Source: Vallitalea sp. (GTDB lineage: Bacteria > Bacillota > Clostridia > Lachnospirales > Vallitaleaceae). Taken from it: a DNA stretch of 64,000 nucleotides. Location: contig JAOASG010000063.1 of assembly GCA_025210235.1 (NCBI GenBank), positions 114,461-178,460 on the forward strand, written 5' to 3'. Below, one piece after another: positions 25,315-34,690 of this stretch (its first letter is position 1; every line of letters starts with the position of its first letter). The notes beneath the pieces were generated by a model, which was not told the DNA's origin, did not search any database, and saw only the letters and a program-made list of their open reading frames with translations. The position numbers were made by a program, and so were the translations under genes.

Positions 25315-26376
25315 TTATATTTCAAAAGTATCCACTATAAATACCTTTTTATTTTCTAACAAATCAATTTCTACCCATTCATTATATTTTCCTTTTTCAT
25401 CTTCTAATATTCTAATAATAGGCCTTGTTGGAAAACCATTATTTTGTTTAAGAACAATACCTTTCTGTCCTTCATTAGTTATAATTCCCATTCCAGATGG
25501 ATATACTGCTATATATTTAATAAATATATCTACAATTTCTTCGTCAAATAATTTTCCTTTATTAGCAATAAGATATTCTATAACCTCATATATTTTATAC
25601 GCATCTCTATAAGTTTTTTGAGTAACCATTGAATCAAATACATTACAAATAGAAATAATTTTAGTTGCACTATTTATTTTATTACCACTCCAACCAAAAG
25701 GATATCCTGAACCATCAACATTTTCATGATGTGTTAGTATAATTACTTTTGATATGGAACTTATCCATGAAGCTTCAGATATTGCTTCATATCCATAAAT
25801 AACATGTTGTTTAATAATTTCTTGTTCTTTTTCCGTTAATTTTCCTGGTTTGTTTAATATCTCATCTGCAATAAGTACTTTACCTATATCATGTAATAAT
25901 GCTCCTACAGCTATATCTCTTACTCTATTTTTATTATAACCCATTTTTATAGATACTAATACTGCCAATGCACATACATTAACCGAATGTGCATATGTAT
26001 ATTCATCTTTTCGTCTAATATCTACTAAATTAACAATTATATCCCGTTGGGATAATACATCATCAACTATATTCTGAGCTGCAGTTACTATATTAGATAA
26101 TTCTAAATGTCCCTGAGTACTATAATTTTCTAAGACTTTCTTTACTTCTTTTTTACAATTTTCTCTTGTCTTTTCTTCAATAAAATCTTTTAATTCAACA
26201 CCTTCAGACAATTCATCTTCTATGTATATATATTCAACTCCAAGCTCTTGTAATCTAACTATGTATGATTTTTTAATATGAATACCTGTTGATAAAAGAA
26301 AACTTCCATTTATTGAATAGACTGGACGTGCTACTATTTCATTACCTTTTAAATTGGCTATCATCACTCTTCTCAT
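25315..26376 (-). CDS. HD-GYP domain protein, putative cyclic-di-GMP phosphodiesterase
   Basis: A 353-residue protein with an N-terminal domain (about 1-60, beginning with GNEIVARPVYS and ending EYIYIEDE) of the type that precedes HD-GYP domains, then an HD-GYP domain. The metal-binding HD is seen in LLHDIGKVLI and the GYP signature in HHENVDGSGYPFG. The family hydrolyses cyclic di-GMP, and the signature is intact. There is no membrane segment, so it is cytosolic. It is monocistronic, about 100 nt upstream of the serS promoter region and read in the same direction. Confidence 0.9.
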   Translation of the reverse strand: MRRVMIANLKGNEIVARPVYSINGSFLLSTGIHIKKSYIVRLQELGVEYIYIEDELSEGVELKDFIEEKTRENCKKEVKKVLENYSTQGHLELSNIVTAAQNIVDDVLSQRDIIVNLVDIRRKDEYTYAHSVNVCALAVLVSIKMGYNKNRVRDIAVGALLHDIGKVLIADEILNKPGKLTEKEQEIIKQHVIYGYEAISEASWISSISKVIILTHHENVDGSGYPFGWSGNKINSATKIISICNVFDSMVTQKTYRDAYKIYEVIEYLIANKGKLFDEEIVDIFIKYIAVYPSGMGIITNEGQKGIVLKQNNGFPTRPIIRILEDEKGKYNEWVEIDLLENKKVFIVDTFEI

Positions 26377-26523
26377 TAAATCCCACCTATATAACAGTTA
26401 AAAATCATCATTAGTATTTATATTTTTACTTCCCTATGATATTTATTATTATTATCATATCATTTTTTCCCATTATCTTCAATTAAAATCCATATAAATG
26501 AATAAAAACATTTATATTGGAAA

Positions 26524-26662
26524 TGATTATAATGTACCATTTATTTACAACGTTTAATTTTGAGGAATTTATTTATAAATTTACCTCATTAATATGGTAC
26601 ATCATCTAATACCCCCCTCAACCTGCGTTTTATTCCCCCCCTGAAACGCAGGTTATTTTTTT
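26524..26662 (+). other. Nested hairpins ending in a plus-strand terminator, possible small RNA
   Basis: A TATAAT at 26528-26533 is followed by ATGTACCAT (26532-26540) pairing with ATGGTACAT (26594-26602), which encloses an inner stem TGAGG (26561-26565) with CCTCA (26584-26588). Then AACCTGCGTTT (26620-26630) pairs with AAACGCAGGTT (26644-26654) and is followed by seven T. There is no plus-strand gene nearby. Either this is a small structured transcript or the last hairpin is a poor bidirectional terminator of the minus-strand HAD gene, which it overlaps. Confidence 0.4.
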
Positions 26663-27459
26663 AATATGAATTTATTGATAACCTCTGCTACTCCATTTTC
26701 ATTATTATTACTTTTTGTTACATAATTTGCTATCTCTTTTATTTCTTCTCTTGCATTACTTATTGCTACCCCTAAACCTACATATTCAATCATATACTTA
26801 TCATTAAAACTATCTCCAATAGCTATTATTTCTTCTTGTTTTATATGTAAATAATTTGCTAAATATTGAACAGCTAATCCTTTATTAGCTTCTTTGCTAC
26901 ATACTTCTAAGAATGTAGGTTTTGAAAAAAATACATTTACTTCATCTTTATATAGATTTGTAATATGATCTTTCATCTTTTGTAATAACTTAATATCATT
27001 ATAATTGTATAGAACCTTAGTAGATTCATTATATACTTTAAGATCATTTACAATATTGATATTTATTGATGCCAGTTGTTCATATTTTTTAGTCCTTGAT
27101 GTATATTTTTCTACAATTAATCCTTCTGATGAATAAATTTGAACATCAACACCATATTCTTTTCCTAAATCTATTAAACTATGAAGAATATTATTTGATA
27201 TAGGTTTATAAAAAATATTATTTCCCATATAATCATTAATTACAGATCCATTATACGAAATATAGTAATCATCATTATTTATAATTTCAAGTTTTTTAGT
27301 AATATCAACAATCGAATTACTCGGTCTACCTGAGCACATAGTTATTATAATACCCTTCTTCTTTGCTTCAGCTAACGCTTTTATATTATCTTCTGATATA
27401 TATATGTCATCATTTAGAAGAGTATCATCTAAATCTAATACTAACATTTTATATTTCAC
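26653..27459 (-). CDS. HAD-superfamily phosphatase, Cof type
   Basis: A 268-residue haloacid-dehalogenase-like hydrolase of the Cof/IIB group, which usually dephosphorylates small phosphorylated metabolites such as sugar phosphates. Motif I is DLDDTLLNDD near residue 8, motif II CSGRPS, motif III the Lys in ANKGLAVQYL and motif IV GDSFNDKYMI. The C2B cap lies between motifs II and III (about 85-190). The substrate cannot be told. It is the last gene of a minus-strand run parA-parB-DUF4446-UPF0180-HAD, 29 nt after UPF0180. Confidence 0.88.
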   Translation of the reverse strand: MKYKMLVLDLDDTLLNDDIYISEDNIKALAEAKKKGIIITMCSGRPSNSIVDITKKLEIINNDDYYISYNGSVINDYMGNNIFYKPISNNILHSLIDLGKEYGVDVQIYSSEGLIVEKYTSRTKKYEQLASININIVNDLKVYNESTKVLYNYNDIKLLQKMKDHITNLYKDEVNVFFSKPTFLEVCSKEANKGLAVQYLANYLHIKQEEIIAIGDSFNDKYMIEYVGLGVAISNAREEIKEIANYVTKSNNNENGVAEVINKFILKK

Positions 27460-27488
27460 TAAGAACCCTCCCTCTAAAATGCAAAAAA

Positions 27489-27770
27489 TTAAAATAGATT
27501 ACTATATCGTCTACTATTAATTATGTCTTCTATCTCTGCATAAGATTTATTATAAGCATTAATCATTAGTACATTTGTAGTTATTGGTGAATTATGCATA
27601 CTGTTATTAAATATCTCATTATATAATCCTGTATAAGATGTAGTTGAGTATATATATACATCGTATATTTGTTCTTTATTACTCTCATGAATTACTTTAT
27701 AATCTCTTTGTATTAAATAATTCTCAATATTATCTAACCCTTCTTGAACTAATATAATCATTTTATACAC
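27489..27770 (-). CDS. UPF0180/YkuS-like protein
   Basis: A 93-residue protein resembling the YkuS/UPF0180 family: an N-terminal beta-alpha segment (VQEGLDNIENYLIQRDYKV), a central YDVYIYS strand and a C-terminal half ending NAYNKSYAEIEDIINSR. The usual family pattern is a Gly-rich turn followed by a V(I)TANGLT-like segment, here PITTNVLMINA. Function is unknown. AGGAGGTG precedes the ATG. It is in a minus-strand run downstream of DUF4446 and 29 nt before the HAD gene. Confidence 0.65.
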   Translation of the reverse strand: MYKMIILVQEGLDNIENYLIQRDYKVIHESNKEQIYDVYIYSTTSYTGLYNEIFNNSMHNSPITTNVLMINAYNKSYAEIEDIINSRRYSNLF

Positions 27771-27856
27771 CTCCTAGTAATACTAATAGTATTTCCAAGA
27801 GTTATAAAAATATCATGTCTATTGTAATTAATATTGTAATTAATATTATATTTAAC

Positions 27857-28360
27857 TTATATACCTGAGTTAATTGCTTTTTCTAACGCATCCTTTTCTT
27901 CATTAGAAAGAACTTTATTACATTTTCCATCTATAATTTCTTTTACATAGGTATAGCAACCTTCTCTACTATGCATTCCATTTATTAATATACCTGAGTT
28001 TTCTTGATTAAGAAATGCTAATACAAAGCTTAACTGTCCTCCCATGTTTTCGAATGCATTATATTTAATTAACGATACTTTTTCAATTGATATTTTTACA
28101 TGTTTTTCTAATTCTTCAATATTCATTTTTTGTTTTATAAGTTCACTTTTTATATTATCAATATTATTTATATTTTCTTTCAAAACATCTTCAATGTTAA
28201 AATCATTGTTAGCATTCATAAACTTATAATACTTTTTTTTCCATTTTTTTATTTTTACTGAATTAGCTATTAATAATATTATAATTATTAAATTAATACA
28301 ACATAATCCTAATATAATCATATTAGTATTGCTTGAAATATAATCATTTAACATCTCCAT
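27857..28360 (-). CDS. DUF4446 family membrane-anchored protein
   Basis: A 167-residue protein with one N-terminal transmembrane helix (about 14-35), a coiled-coil region (about 60-98) and a conserved C-terminal core (YNAFENMGGQLSFVLAFLN, then GILINGMHSREGCYTYVKE). This pattern is DUF4446, a family often found directly downstream of parB in Clostridia, as here (7 nt after parB). Its function is unknown; position suggests a link to chromosome segregation or division. Confidence 0.82.
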   Translation of the reverse strand: MEMLNDYISSNTNMIILGLCCINLIIIILLIANSVKIKKWKKKYYKFMNANNDFNIEDVLKENINNIDNIKSELIKQKMNIEELEKHVKISIEKVSLIKYNAFENMGGQLSFVLAFLNQENSGILINGMHSREGCYTYVKEIIDGKCNKVLSNEEKDALEKAINSGI

Positions 28361-28367
28361 TTATTAA

Positions 28368-29249
28368 TTACCCTTTCTTAATTGAACTAATTAATTCTAT
28401 TAATCTCTCCAACTCATCATCAGAATAATATTCAATTTCTATTTTCCCTGTTTTTTTGTTGTTTTTATGATTAATATTCACCTTAGTTCCCAAAATCTCT
28501 TTAAATTTTTCTTCTATATCTTTATATATTGAAATTAAATCATCTTCTTTTTTTATAGTTGTTTTTTTATTATTAGTTTTCATTAAATTTCTGATTAGTT
28601 TTTCTGCATCTCTTACACTTAGTTTCTCATCAAATATTTTATTTGCAATATTATATTGTGTATTATTATCTTTAATAGCTAATAATGTTCTTGCATGACC
28701 ACTTGATATCATTTCATCAATAATCATATGTTGTACTCTTTCATCTAGATTTAGTAATCTCATTGAGTTGGCTACCGCTGAACGACTCTTAGAAACTTTA
28801 TCAGCTACTTCATCTTGTTTCAATTTAAAATTATTTATTAACTTTTTATATGCTATAGCTTCTTCTATAGGATTCAGATCTTCTCTTTGTATGTTTTCTA
28901 TTAGTGATACCTCTAGAATTTCTCTAGGTGTATATCCTTTAATAATTACTGGCACTTTTTTTAATCCAGCTATTCTAGCGGCTCTCCATCTTCTTTCGCC
29001 AGCTACAATTTCATAATATGTATCTTTCTTGATAACAACTAATGGTTGTATTATGCCATATTGCTTAATTGAATCTGCTAATTCCTGTAATAAATCTTCA
29101 TCAAATTTTTTCCTAGGTTGTTCTTTATTTGGGCCTACATCATTAATATTTATTTTAATTATTCCTTTATTTTTGTCGCTTATCTCTTGTTCAAGGTCAT
29201 CTTTAATAAGGGCAGACAATCCTTTACCAAGTCCTCTTTTTGTAGCCAA
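28368..29249 (-). CDS. parB: Chromosome-partitioning protein ParB/Spo0J
   Basis: CTP-dependent DNA clamp that loads at parS sites and spreads. The 293-residue protein starts RGLGKGLSALI (ParA-contact motif), has the ParB/CTPase box with IQPLVV and GERRWRAAR (C-motifs near residues 75-90), the ENIQREDLNP segment, a helix-turn-helix (VADKVSKSRSAVANSMRLL, about 150-170) and a C-terminal dimerisation domain. It begins 2 nt after parA. Two exact parS sites lie just upstream of parA. The SerHTH RSAVAN supports ParB rather than Noc. Confidence 0.95.
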   Translation of the reverse strand: MATKRGLGKGLSALIKDDLEQEISDKNKGIIKININDVGPNKEQPRKKFDEDLLQELADSIKQYGIIQPLVVIKKDTYYEIVAGERRWRAARIAGLKKVPVIIKGYTPREILEVSLIENIQREDLNPIEEAIAYKKLINNFKLKQDEVADKVSKSRSAVANSMRLLNLDERVQHMIIDEMISSGHARTLLAIKDNNTQYNIANKIFDEKLSVRDAEKLIRNLMKTNNKKTTIKKEDDLISIYKDIEEKFKEILGTKVNINHKNNKKTGKIEIEYYSDDELERLIELISSIKKG

Positions 29250-29251
29250 TT

Positions 29252-30022
29252 CTATTCATCCTCCCTATTTATAACCTCATCAGCTAACAATCTATAACTT
29301 TCCGCACCTTTTGAGTTAGTATCATATATATTAATTGGTAATCCATGGCTTGGAGCTTCTCCAAGTCTTACATTTCTTGGAACTATTGTCTTATATATAT
29401 TTGTTCTTTTTAATGCTTTTTTGACTTCATCTACTACTTGCATTGATAAGTTTGTTCTTGAATCATACATAGTAAATACTACCCCTTCAATTTCTAGATT
29501 AGGGTTTAATCTTTTCTTTACTAAGTTGATAGTATACATTAATTGTGATAATCCTTCTAGGGCAAAAAATTCACATTGAATTGGTACAAGTACAGTATCC
29601 GCTGTTGTTAAAGCGTTAACTGTTAATGTGCTTAATGAAGGAGGACAATCAATAATTATATAATCATATTTATCTCTAATTTCATCAATATGTTTTTTTA
29701 ATATAAAGCTATTTTCTTCAACATCTATTAGTTCTATTTCAGCACCTGCTAAATCAACATCTGCGGGTATAAGAGAAATGTTTTTAAATATATTTTTTAT
29801 GATAGCTTTTTTACTGGAAACTTGTCCTAATAATAATTCATATATAGTATTTTTCAATTTCCTCTTATCTATGCCAAACGCTCTCGTAGTGTTGCCTTGT
29901 GGATCAATATCTATAGTAAGTACTTTTTTACCTTTTTCTGCTAAACATGAAGATAAATTTACTGTAGTAGTTGTTTTTCCAACTCCCCCTTTTTGGTTGG
30001 CAACAGCTATTATTCTTCCCAT
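29252..30022 (-). CDS. parA: Chromosome-partitioning ATPase ParA/Soj
   Basis: Walker-type ATPase that drives origin segregation and regulates DnaA. The 256-residue protein has the deviant Walker A KGGVGKTTT (about residues 10-18), the DIDPQGN motif and the DCPPSLS switch. Overlapping start-stop spacing with parB (2 nt) shows one operon. The soj-spo0J operon usually lies near the origin; here it is 15 kb from oriC. A parS site lies about 105 nt upstream of its start. Confidence 0.95.
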   Translation of the reverse strand: MGRIIAVANQKGGVGKTTTTVNLSSCLAEKGKKVLTIDIDPQGNTTRAFGIDKRKLKNTIYELLLGQVSSKKAIIKNIFKNISLIPADVDLAGAEIELIDVEENSFILKKHIDEIRDKYDYIIIDCPPSLSTLTVNALTTADTVLVPIQCEFFALEGLSQLMYTINLVKKRLNPNLEIEGVVFTMYDSRTNLSMQVVDEVKKALKRTNIYKTIVPRNVRLGEAPSHGLPINIYDTNSKGAESYRLLADEVINREDE

Positions 30023-30126
30023 ATTGTCCCTTCTTTCGTATATTGTTTTATTAATTATATCATATTATCTTTTTTTAAGCTATTTTTTATTTGTGCTTTT
30101 AACGTCATTTTTAAGCATATAATAAT

Positions 30127-30142
30127 TGTTTCACGTGAAACA
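30127..30142. promoter_or_regulatory. parS site 1
   Basis: TGTTTCACGTGAAACA, an exact match to the 16-bp consensus bound by ParB/Spo0J, in the parA-argS gap. Confidence 0.97.
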
Positions 30143-30335
30143 CGTATTAAATAGCAATATATACCAAACTAAATATTTATTAGAATATTAATTATATGGG
30201 ATTCACAAATGTTTGTCATAAGACCTCTATATATTTATTTGTATAATTAACTAATTTAGCATAATTATTAAAATTATATGTAGAGATTTTTTGCTATATA
30301 AGTTCAATGCCCTCTTATTCCATATACAACTTATA

Positions 30336-30351
30336 TGTTTCACGTGAAACA
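30336..30351. promoter_or_regulatory. parS site 2
   Basis: A second exact TGTTTCACGTGAAACA, 209 bp from the first. The rest of the 503-nt gap is AT-rich with a small hairpin near 30400-30430 and no gene. Confidence 0.97.
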
Positions 30352-30449
30352 TGCAAAACAACTTAAAAAAATTCACATATAAGAAGCATCATCTCAAATA
30401 AATTTTACTTTTTAAATAAAAAGTAATTTTAATGCTTCATTTAAAAATA

Positions 30450-30497
30450 AATACCTATAAATGATTTACAATTAATTATAAATCATTTATAGGTATT
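30450..30497 (-). terminator. Terminator after argS
   Basis: A perfect 19-bp stem: AATACCTATAAATGATTTA (30450-30468) with its complement at 30479-30497. It begins 29 nt beyond the argS stop; minus-strand sequence after it is TATTTTTAAAT. Confidence 0.75.
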
Positions 30498-30525
30498 AGA
30501 AAGTTAGTTAATATTTAGTTATATA

Positions 30526-32229
30526 TTACATTTGTTCAGGCGCTTTTATGCCTAGTAAGCTTAGAGCTGTTTTTATAATTTCTTTTACATTATTAACTAA
30601 TGCCAATCTAGCATTTTTAATATCTATATCGTCAACTAGTATTGGACAATTATGATAAAACCTATTAAAATCTTGAGCTAGATCTACAACATATCTAGAA
30701 ATAAAAGATGGCTCTAATTTTTCTGCTGATTGTCTAACCACATTTTGAAATCTACCAATAGTTTTTATTAAAGCAAACTCCAACTCATTCGTTAATAAAC
30801 TATAATTAATATTATCATTATTGACGCTATATTCTGCTTTTCTTAATACACTTGCTGCTCTAGCATAAGTATACTGAACATATGGACCTGTTTCACCTTC
30901 AAAATTAAGAACTTTATCCCATGAGAATACTACATCCTTAATTCTATTATTATATAAATCATTAAATATAATAGCACCGATTCCTACAATATTTGCAACA
31001 TCTTCTTTATCCTTAAGATTAGGATTTTTTTCTTCAATAATCTTCTTTGTTTTTTCAACAGACTCTTTTAATAAATCTTCTAAATAAATAACTTTTCCTT
31101 TTCTAGATGATAATTTACCTGATTCCATACTAACTAATCCATAAGGAACATGTATTAGCTTATCATGCCAACCAAATCCCATTTTTTCAATAACTTTAAA
31201 CCATTGAGCAAAATGTAGATTTTGATCGAATGCTGTAACATATATACATTTTTCAAAATCATATTCATTTTTTCTATATATAGCTGCAGTTATATCTCTT
31301 GTTGCATATAGTGTACTACCATCTTTCTTAGTAATTAAACATGGCGGCATATTTTCATTCTCTAATGAAATAATTTTAGCTCCATCACTTACTTCAATTA
31401 AATCTTTATGTTCTAGATCCTTAATTACAGCATCCATTTTATCATTATAGAAACTCTCACCCGCATAAGAATCAAATCTTATATCTAGCATTTTATATAT
31501 CCTATTAAATTCTTCTAAACTTATATCTTTAAACCATTGCCACAATTCAAGAGCTTCTTCATTTCCATTTTCCATTTTAGTAAACCATGCTCTAGCTTCA
31601 TCTTCAAGTTCTGGATTATTCTCAGCTTCCTCATGAAATTTTACATATATTTTTGTTAATTCATTAATACCATTATTCTCAATTCTATCTTTAGATCCCC
31701 ACAATTTATATGCTACAATTAATTTTCCAAATTGAGTTCCCCAATCTCCTAAATGATTAACTCCAACACATTTATAGCCTAAATGATTATGAATATTATA
31801 TAAAGAATTTCCTATTATAGTAGTCCTAAGATGTCCAATATGGAAAGGTTTCGCTATATTAGGAGATGAGTAGTCTAAAACAATAGTTTTTCCTTTACCA
31901 TCAGTTGTAGTATTATATAAACTTCCTTTTTTACCTAAAATACTTTCAACATATTTTTCTTTGTTTACATAAAAGTTAATATAAGCTCCAACAATTTTTA
32001 CTTCTGATATATAATCTGATTCTGTTATATCTTTTTGAATATCATTACCAATATCATTTGCAATCATATTTGGTGCTTTTCTGTAAGTCTTAGCTAATTT
32101 AAAACATGGAAAAGCATAATCTCCCATTTCTGCATTAGCGGGTATTTCTAATATTTCTTCCATTTCACTTTCCGATAACTTTAAAACATAATTAGATAAC
32201 AACTCTATTATAATATTTTTAAAATCCAT
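30526..32229 (-). CDS. argS: Arginyl-tRNA synthetase
   Basis: Class I synthetase that charges tRNA-Arg. The 567-residue protein has the N-terminal Add-1 domain (about 1-95), the HIGH motif in PFHIGHLRTT (near residue 125), the weak KMSKS equivalent SSRKGK that is usual for ArgRS, and the DALR tRNA-binding domain at the C-terminus (about 450-567). The open frame extends to 32253, but AGAAAGGGAGA fits the ATG at 32229. A terminator of the upstream two-component operon sits just before it (32263-32299), so argS has its own promoter. No T-box is visible. Confidence 0.95.
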   Translation of the reverse strand: MDFKNIIIELLSNYVLKLSESEMEEILEIPANAEMGDYAFPCFKLAKTYRKAPNMIANDIGNDIQKDITESDYISEVKIVGAYINFYVNKEKYVESILGKKGSLYNTTTDGKGKTIVLDYSSPNIAKPFHIGHLRTTIIGNSLYNIHNHLGYKCVGVNHLGDWGTQFGKLIVAYKLWGSKDRIENNGINELTKIYVKFHEEAENNPELEDEARAWFTKMENGNEEALELWQWFKDISLEEFNRIYKMLDIRFDSYAGESFYNDKMDAVIKDLEHKDLIEVSDGAKIISLENENMPPCLITKKDGSTLYATRDITAAIYRKNEYDFEKCIYVTAFDQNLHFAQWFKVIEKMGFGWHDKLIHVPYGLVSMESGKLSSRKGKVIYLEDLLKESVEKTKKIIEEKNPNLKDKEDVANIVGIGAIIFNDLYNNRIKDVVFSWDKVLNFEGETGPYVQYTYARAASVLRKAEYSVNNDNINYSLLTNELEFALIKTIGRFQNVVRQSAEKLEPSFISRYVVDLAQDFNRFYHNCPILVDDIDIKNARLALVNNVKEIIKTALSLLGIKAPEQM

Positions 32230-32262
32230 TAATGAATCTCCCTTTCTAAACATGTTTTTTAT

Positions 32263-32299
32263 TATTAAAAACTCTCGTCTACAAAGGATAGGCGAGAGT
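32263..32299 (-). terminator. Terminator of the degS-degU operon
   Basis: On the minus strand ACTCTCG (from 32299 down) pairs with CGAGAGT (to 32271) and is followed by TTTTTAAT. It lies 85 nt beyond the degU stop and 34 nt before the argS start. Confidence 0.7.
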
Positions 32300-32384
32300 G
32301 AATTTACAATTCAAAGAAATTATACATTAAATAAACTCTTTTGTCTAGCATCAGAACATTAAGTTAAATTTTTAACTATAAGTA

Positions 32385-33035
32385 TTAAAATATATCTACT
32401 ATGTTATTTTTAATTGCAAATACTGCAGCTTGAGTTCTATCTGAAACATTAATTTTCTTAAATATATTAGAAACATGATTTTTGACAGTCTTTTCACTAA
32501 TACATAGATTATGGGCTATTTCTTTGTTTAACATACCTTCAGTAATAAGTCTTAACACTTCTACTTCTCTTTTTGTTAATTTATTAAAACCTACTTCATT
32601 ATCATCTTTTGTCTTATTCATTCTCTTAAATAGTAAGGATGCCATATTAGGCTGTATATATGACTCACCATTATATATAGTTCTAATAGCTTTAATTAAT
32701 ACGTCAGATTCAGAATCCTTTAATACATATCCCTGTACACCAATCTCTACTGCCTTATATAAATATTCAACCTCATTATGAATAGTTAATATTAATGTTT
32801 TAGTTGAAATATTATTATCTTGAAGATACTTTATAACTTCTAATCCATTCATACGAGGCATATTTATATCTAATAAAACAACATCAGGATTGTATTCAAC
32901 TATTTTTTTAATAGCCTCACATCCATCTCCTGCTTGATCAATAACCTCTATATCTTCTTCTAGCTCAATTAATTGTTTTAAGCCCTCCCTAACCATTGAA
33001 TGATCATCTGCAATAAGTATTTTAATGTTATTCAT
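32385..33035 (-). CDS. degU: Response regulator, DegU/NarL type
   Basis: A 216-residue response regulator: receiver domain (about 1-122) with acidic pocket D10-D11, phospho-acceptor D56 (LLDINMPRMNG), switch Thr in LTIHNE and the conserved Lys in YVLKDSESD. The C-terminal LuxR-type HTH (about 148-212) has LTKREVEVLRLI and KTVKNHVSNIFKKI. It follows degS by 16 nt and is the last gene of the pair. By homology it controls exoenzymes, motility or competence in Bacillus; the target genes here are not known. Confidence 0.9.
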   Translation of the reverse strand: MNNIKILIADDHSMVREGLKQLIELEEDIEVIDQAGDGCEAIKKIVEYNPDVVLLDINMPRMNGLEVIKYLQDNNISTKTLILTIHNEVEYLYKAVEIGVQGYVLKDSESDVLIKAIRTIYNGESYIQPNMASLLFKRMNKTKDDNEVGFNKLTKREVEVLRLITEGMLNKEIAHNLCISEKTVKNHVSNIFKKINVSDRTQAAVFAIKNNIVDIF

Positions 33036-33051
33036 TAATATCCTCCTTAGT

Positions 33052-34194
33052 TTATAAAATAGGTATTTTCACATAAATAGTTGTACCTATCCCACTCTTT
33101 GATTTAAGCTTAAATTCACCCATTAATAAATTAGTTCTTTCTCTCATCATAGTAATGCCAAAACCTTTATTATTCTTCATATTTAACTTCACATTATTTA
33201 TATCAAAGCCATCACCATCATCGTCAATTATTAACTCAATAAATCCTTCATTATAAATTAGCTTAATACAAAGATTCATAGCATTAGAATGTTTATTAGC
33301 ATTATTTATTGCTTCTTGAACTATTCTATATAAAGTTAAAGAAATAATTGAATTAACATCATTTTCTCTATTTATTTCTTTAAAAGTAATTTCAAAATTG
33401 ACTTCATTTCTTATTTGATCTATATATCTTTCTAAGGTGGGGACTAAACCTAAATCATCTAATGCCATTGGTCTAAGATTGTATATCATTCTTCTAGTCT
33501 CATCAATAGTTGTTCGTATAATTGATTTAAGAGATTGTAATTCTAACCTAGTCCTATCAATATCTTTATCTAATAATTTAATACATAACTCTGTTTTTAG
33601 AATAAGATTAGATAAATTCTGTGATGGTCCATCATGCATCTCTCTGGAAATTCTTTGTCTTTCTTCTTCTTGAGCTTTTATAACTTTTAATCCCCATATT
33701 TCTTTTGTATTCATATTATTTACTTCATTATCTATCTCATTAAGATCACCAGCTAAAATACCATAAGCAAAATCCATATTATTACTTGCATAATCTGCTT
33801 TTTCACAGATATCTCTAATTTCTTTTAACTGATTTTCTAACTTATCTCTTTTATTAATAACATCATTTTGTTTTTTATATTCTAATTCTAATTGCTGTTT
33901 TATACTATGTTGTTCTTTATATACTATATCTATTTCATTTTTAGTATATAGATTAGCATTTTTATTTACGGTTGATAATTTTGTATTACAAATAACTAAC
34001 TTTTTTTCTAACATTATAACATTATTTATAATATCGTTAGCTTCATCTTTTAAAATCAAAAATTTATCTTCTATCTCTACATATTTCTTTTTTATGTAAG
34101 AACTAATGTCGTAAATTTCTTTATTTTGTTTTTTAATCGTTTCTTTTGTATTATTAATTATTGAATCTAATTTTAACATAATATTATTATACAT
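33052..34194 (-). CDS. degS: Sensor histidine kinase, DegS type
   Basis: A cytosolic histidine kinase of the HisKA_3 family. The N-terminal half (about 1-160) is coiled-coil sensor sequence without membrane helices, as in DegS. The phospho-acceptor His is in SREMHDGPSQNL (near residue 187), and the HATPase_c domain shows QEAINNANKHSNA, DDDGDGFD and KGFGITMMRERT. The frame is open to a TTG at 34212, but GGGTG with spacing fits the ATG at 34194 (380 aa). It is the first gene of the operon with degU. Confidence 0.9.
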   Translation of the reverse strand: MYNNIMLKLDSIINNTKETIKKQNKEIYDISSYIKKKYVEIEDKFLILKDEANDIINNVIMLEKKLVICNTKLSTVNKNANLYTKNEIDIVYKEQHSIKQQLELEYKKQNDVINKRDKLENQLKEIRDICEKADYASNNMDFAYGILAGDLNEIDNEVNNMNTKEIWGLKVIKAQEEERQRISREMHDGPSQNLSNLILKTELCIKLLDKDIDRTRLELQSLKSIIRTTIDETRRMIYNLRPMALDDLGLVPTLERYIDQIRNEVNFEITFKEINRENDVNSIISLTLYRIVQEAINNANKHSNAMNLCIKLIYNEGFIELIIDDDGDGFDINNVKLNMKNNKGFGITMMRERTNLLMGEFKLKSKSGIGTTIYVKIPIL

Positions 34195-34545
34195 TTTTAC
34201 ACCCACTGACAAAATATACCTTAAACTTTCAGATATATTATTATATCACTAAAGTCCATTATAATACAAGCAAATTAAAAAATCGACTAAAACAAAAGAA
34301 TAGCAATCTTTGTAATTATTAACATGAACTATTATTAAACCATTATATTAGGAAATTCTAAATAATACTATTGAATTTTTTTATGATTTGCTACATAATA
34401 GATATAAGGTAAATTATACTCAAATAACTGCTTATCTTTTTCACCTATAATTTGATACATTTATATTAATTCTTATAATTTGTATAACTTTATGCATTTT
34501 ATGGTGGGTAAAATATAAAGATTAATATTAGAATTTGCATTTAAT

Positions 34546-34660
34546 AAAGTAATTGAAAGCTATATTCAGTTGATTCTTAATATAACATGTTAGATTCCGT
34601 TTGTAATAAGAACTACATAGTATATGTAAAGAATTAAAATTCTTGGTTTTACAATTATCT
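34546..34660. repeat. Family-1 palindromic repeat, full copy
   Basis: Starts AAAGTAATTGAAAGCTATAT and ends TTGGTTTTACAATTATCT, with an inner pair TTCTTAATATAACATGTTAG and CTACATAGTATATGTAAAG. It takes up most of the right part of the 478-nt gap between degS and the hydrolase-like gene, ending 31 nt before that start codon. The rest of the gap is AT-rich without a gene. Confidence 0.8.
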
Positions 34661-34690
34661 AAATATTAAATAATCGAAAGGAGCCACTAA

